Below are positions 6,430 to 8,981 of a stretch of DNA of 8,981 bases, in pieces; positions within the stretch are counted from its first letter, which is position 1, and every line of letters starts with the position of its first letter. The translations under genes and the position numbers were made by a program. The notes under the pieces were generated by a model. It was not told the DNA's origin and searched no databases. It saw nothing but the letters and a program-made list of their open reading frames with translations. Source of the DNA: Pseudobdellovibrionaceae bacterium (GTDB taxonomy: Bacteria > Bdellovibrionota > Bdellovibrionia > Bdellovibrionales > JAMPXM01); the NCBI GenBank assembly GCA_913776405.1, contig CAJYOV010000562.1, positions 1 through 8,981 of the forward strand, read 5' to 3'.

Positions 6430-7364
6430 TACACATGTAGCTCGTAGAAGCTGTGACACATGGCACGCGCTCCGAAGCCTTCTTTCTGATTGATCAGGCC
6501 TTCATTAAGCACTTTGCCGCCCTCTTCGTTCGAAATGCCAAAGTCGAAGAAATCCTTATCTTTGTAGACGTCCGTGATCAGATAACTAAAGACTGCGTCA
6601 AGTGCCCCCACATCCCGTGCTTCGGGTGAAGCTGCGATGTACTGCGCGTGAGCGAGTTTTGGATATTCAAACACAACCGTGCCGGCAAGAATTTTTCCGT
6701 CGCGCTCTGCTGTGAATAGCTTGATGTTTTCGGGAAATCGCGAGCGCAAAAGCTCGAGTTCTTCCGTCGAATGAACTGGGTTCGCTTCGTGCCGCTCTCT
6801 TAACGTGGCTGCCAACAAATCCATGTATTCTTCAACCCGTTCACTTTTTTGAACCGTGACGTTATTCTTCGCAGCCTTCTTCACCCCACGCTTCCGTAGT
6901 TCTGAAAAAGGGATTCTGTTTCGAAGATTGACCGTCGCAGAAACATCGACGCGAAATTGTGTCGCTCCTGATCTGAACAGCGCATAGACGTCTTCTTGCG
7001 CTGGTTGAGCGTGATATACGTAAGGGACGACCTTATAAACAAGCCTTTTGAAACCATTTTCAAGCATATGCGTTTTCAACGCATCGAAGAGTGAAAGCAT
7101 CAGCGCCGCTCTCATCGAACTGTCTGTGATCCATCCGCCAAACGTTAGACCCTGATGAGTGTAAAGAGTCCCGTCTTTCGCACTTGCGGGAAGACAAGCG
7201 ATGAGTCGGCCTTGTTCATCGTAGGCGAGAAGAGAGTGATCACTAAATCGGTCGGAGTGATACTCCATGAAATCTCGATCGAACATGAACAAACCGTTCT
7301 TCGAGCTTTTAACGAATTGGTTCCATAGTTGTTTTTGATCGGGACTATAAGAGATGAGTTTCAT
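6429..7364 (-). CDS. FemAB-like GNAT-fold N-acyltransferase
   Basis: A 311-residue protein resembling the FemAB/GNAT-like acyltransferases (PF13480 type) found in polysaccharide loci. Visible features are SLLAYDEQGRLIACLPAS (44-61), a glycine-rich FGGWI segment (75-79), the basic LRKRGVKKAAKNNVTV stretch (156-171) typical of FemAB proteins, the GNAT-like core ERDGKILAGTVVFE (220-233), HAQYIAASPEARDVGALD (239-256), and the end FDFGISNEEGG with KEGFGAR (273-300). There is no signal peptide or membrane segment. Its start codon lies 20 bases inside the end of the HAD gene and its TAA stop shares a base with the glycosyltransferase ATG, so the genes are probably co-translated. An amino group on a sugar made by this locus, perhaps the aminotransferase product, is a natural acceptor, but that is inference; transfer of an amino-acyl group is an alternative. 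Confidence 0.75.
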   Translation of the reverse strand: MKLISYSPDQKQLWNQFVKSSKNGLFMFDRDFMEYHSDRFSDHSLLAYDEQGRLIACLPASAKDGTLYTHQGLTFGGWITDSSMRAALMLSLFDALKTHMLENGFKRLVYKVVPYVYHAQPAQEDVYALFRSGATQFRVDVSATVNLRNRIPFSELRKRGVKKAAKNNVTVQKSERVEEYMDLLAATLRERHEANPVHSTEELELLRSRFPENIKLFTAERDGKILAGTVVFEYPKLAHAQYIAASPEARDVGALDAVFSYLITDVYKDKDFFDFGISNEEGGKVLNEGLINQKEGFGARAMCHSFYELHV

Positions 7365-7968
7365 TCAATTCCAAGATGCTCGTTAAGAGATAATCGGGTT
7401 TGTACGTCGCCAAAACTTCGCCACTTAAAAAACCAGAGCTGACAGCGACCGAGATGAGTCCGAGTTCTTTCGCCGTCTCTATGTCCTCCCCAGTATCGCC
7501 GATGAGTATGTCTTTCGGGCTGGTCTTACAGCGGCTTCGGATAAGCTCGGCTTTGGTTTTCGACTGTTCGGTAACCAACACGGCTTTAAAAAACGGTTCC
7601 CACCCAAACTTGCGAACTTGCTTAAGCGCAAGCTCAGCTTTTTGCCTTGCTGTTACAATATAGAGATCGTTGGTAGCACTCAAGCTTGCGAGCAAGGTAC
7701 TCACATTCTCGAACGGTTCGTCCAGGTCGACGCGCAGCTCTTCTTCTACTTTCAACAGCCAGTTCTTTTTAAAATCTTTGATCCGTTCATCGTTAAAATT
7801 GAAATACGTTCTCAGAAGCGTATCTTGGTTCATTCTCTTACGTTTGATGTCCCAGTATTCCTCGAACGTGAACTTGGCTTCGGAAATCAATTCCTTGAAG
7901 AGTTCGTACAACCTCTTCCGCGGGTCGCTTAAAGTTCCATCAAGATCGAGGAAAATGTTTCGTCTCAT
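7345..7968 (-). CDS. HAD-superfamily hydrolase, phosphatase-like
   Basis: A soluble 207-residue hydrolase of the Gph/phosphoglycolate-phosphatase-like HAD group with a helical C1-type cap. All four HAD motifs are visible: motif I FLDLDGTLSD with nucleophile Asp8 and acid Asp10; motif II threonine in YIVTAR (Thr106); motif III lysine in SKTKAE (Lys137 or Lys139); motif IV LIGDTGEDIETA with Asp158 and Asp162. The cap is about residues 16-95 and rich in charged helices. It should therefore be catalytically competent; the substrate, probably a sugar phosphate or small phosphorylated metabolite, is unknown. Its ATG overlaps the ThDP-enzyme stop by 4 bases (ATGA) and its own end overlaps the acyltransferase gene by 20, so it belongs to this unit and likely dephosphorylates an intermediate of the same pathway. 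Confidence 0.82.
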   Translation of the reverse strand: MRRNIFLDLDGTLSDPRKRLYELFKELISEAKFTFEEYWDIKRKRMNQDTLLRTYFNFNDERIKDFKKNWLLKVEEELRVDLDEPFENVSTLLASLSATNDLYIVTARQKAELALKQVRKFGWEPFFKAVLVTEQSKTKAELIRSRCKTSPKDILIGDTGEDIETAKELGLISVAVSSGFLSGEVLATYKPDYLLTSILELNETHLL

Positions 7969-8981
7969 TGCTCGAACCGTTCGTTCTCGATGACTTCAGA
8001 TTCATCGTAACGATTGGTCAGCTTTGAATTGATCGAAAGCGACATTTCGATAAGACATGGTCGATCGTCCTTTAACCACGAATCGAGACTTCCGATTTCA
8101 CTCTCGTCGCTCAATCGTTTGAACCGCATCGAGTAAGCAGCGGCTATCTTCTCTAGATCGACGCAGTCGAATTCGTTGGTAGTCGCGCCGACAAATCGGC
8201 CACCGTAGTATTTGTTCTGATGCATCCGCATCATTCCGAGAGTTCGGTTATTTAAGACGATGCATTTGATGGGGAGTTTACGCTGGGCGATGAACATCAA
8301 CTCTTGCATATTCATCTGGAATCCGCCGTCACCCATGAATGCAAGAATAGGTTCGTTGGGGCGCGCATAACTTGCGCCAACTGCTGCTGGCAATGAATAG
8401 CCCATGCTTCCAAGGCCGCTGGAGTTCAATAAACGCTGAGTTCCTTTTTTCCGGAACATCTGCGCGACCCACATCTGATTTTGACCGACGTCGCTAGTTA
8501 AAACCGAGCTCTTGGAAAAAGACTTCGACATGCTCTTCATGGCCCTGACGGGATCGATCCCCTCCACATTTACGTGCTGGGCAGCATCGTACTTGTCAGA
8601 CCAATCTTGGACCTGCTTTGCCCATTCAGTTGGTGAAGAAAGAGGTGACGTTGCGAGAATATCATTCAACTTTTCAATGAACGGTTTCAATTCGGACTGA
8701 ATTTTAAGTTCTGTCGGCATCACGCGACCGAATTCGATCGGGTCGACGTCCACATGAATGACTTTCGCCGTTGTGTAAGCCTGCGCGTTCTTTCCAACTT
8801 GCTGTTGGCCGAGCCGTGCTCCGAGAACTAGCAAGACATCGCTGTTCTTTACCGCGATGTTCGCGAACACGTTTCCATGAAGCCCAGCAAAACTGTGCGC
8901 GCCCTCGAGAGCGTCGACTCCGTTCAAAGTCGTGACAACTGGAATGCCCGAAGATTCGATGAACTTCTTGAGTTCATTTTC
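7965..8981 (-). CDS. Acetolactate-synthase-like ThDP-dependent enzyme, C-terminal part (cut by window edge)
   Basis: The visible 338 residues contain the middle and C-terminal (ThDP-binding) domains; the frame is open through the right edge with no start, so the N-terminal domain carrying the catalytic glutamate is outside. In fragment numbering the middle domain has FAGLHGNVFANIAV (31-44) and SDVLLVLGARLG (47-58), and AKVIHVDVDP (72-81), as in acetolactate synthases. The ThDP domain has SDVGQNQMWVAQMF (163-176), GLGSMGYSLPAAVGA (189-203), the Mg/ThDP motif GDG (217-219) and NN (244-245). In valine-pathway acetolactate synthases the following segment reads LGMxRQWQ; here it is LGMMRMHQ, with His254 in place of the tryptophan that favours 2-ketobutyrate. 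Together with its place among sugar genes this argues for a specialised role, such as adding a two-carbon unit to a keto-sugar (YerE-like) or decarboxylating a 2-oxo acid. The reaction is not proven. Confidence 0.82.
   Translation of the reverse strand, partial: ENELKKFIESSGIPVVTTLNGVDALEGAHSFAGLHGNVFANIAVKNSDVLLVLGARLGQQQVGKNAQAYTTAKVIHVDVDPIEFGRVMPTELKIQSELKPFIEKLNDILATSPLSSPTEWAKQVQDWSDKYDAAQHVNVEGIDPVRAMKSMSKSFSKSSVLTSDVGQNQMWVAQMFRKKGTQRLLNSSGLGSMGYSLPAAVGASYARPNEPILAFMGDGGFQMNMQELMFIAQRKLPIKCIVLNNRTLGMMRMHQNKYYGGRFVGATTNEFDCVDLEKIAAAYSMRFKRLSDESEIGSLDSWLKDDRPCLIEMSLSINSKLTNRYDESEVIENERFEQ

Noticed and set aside
6430..6459. GTG start at 6459 for the glycosyltransferase
   Set aside because: It would overlap the acyltransferase gene by 31 bases without a ribosome site; the ATG at 6429 in a TAATG junction is preferred.
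7670..7993. Open frame of 107 codons on the plus strand
   Set aside because: It lies antisense to the HAD gene, whose four catalytic motifs are intact. The translation is serine-rich low-complexity text with no recognisable domain.
7965..8981. Housekeeping acetolactate synthase (ilvB/ilvI)
   Set aside because: The RQWQ tryptophan is replaced by His, no regulatory subunit gene follows, and the gene is coupled to polysaccharide genes.

Overview
The window is part of a surface-polysaccharide (O-antigen or capsule type) biosynthesis locus from a Gram-negative bacterium of moderate GC content, roughly 45-50% by eye. It carries dTDP-rhamnose genes (rmlB, rmlC, rmlD), a GDP-mannose gene (manC), a sugar aminotransferase of the dTDP-3-amino-3,6-dideoxyhexose type, a glycosyltransferase, a FemAB-like N-acyltransferase, a HAD phosphatase and an acetolactate-synthase-like ThDP enzyme. 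The lineage cannot be fixed from the sequence. The protein style is compatible with the delta/oligoflexian (Bdellovibrio-like) side of the old Proteobacteria, but that is only an impression.

Layout: there are three probable transcription units. (1) Positions 1-2876, minus strand: aminotransferase, then manC, then rmlB, which runs off the left edge. (2) Positions 3090-4468, plus strand: rmlC then rmlD, divergent from unit 1 across a 213-bp promoter region. (3) Positions 4912-8981, minus strand: ThDP enzyme (cut by the right edge), HAD hydrolase, FemAB/GNAT acyltransferase, glycosyltransferase. Unit 3 converges on rmlD. Genes within each unit are tightly packed: ATGA or GTGA 4-base overlaps, TAATG 1-base overlaps, one 20-base overlap and one 9-base gap. 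This suggests translational coupling. The only long non-coding stretch is 4469-4911, which holds a possible terminator for rmlCD and, on the minus strand, what looks like a decayed tRNA-Leu with a TATAAT box in front of it.

How the genes work together: RmlB makes dTDP-4-keto-6-deoxyglucose. RmlC and RmlD turn this into dTDP-L-rhamnose. The same intermediate, after a 3,4-ketoisomerase not present here, would be the route to the aminotransferase substrate, giving a 3-amino-3,6-dideoxyhexose. ManC supplies GDP-mannose, but its usual C-terminal phosphomannose isomerase domain is degenerate. The glycosyltransferase would add one residue to the repeat unit, and the FemAB-like protein could acylate an amino sugar. 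The ThDP enzyme and HAD phosphatase are the least explained members. The ThDP enzyme lacks the tryptophan typical of valine/isoleucine-pathway acetolactate synthase and may act on a sugar or on a small acyl precursor. I see no CRISPR array, insertion sequence, phage gene or rRNA.
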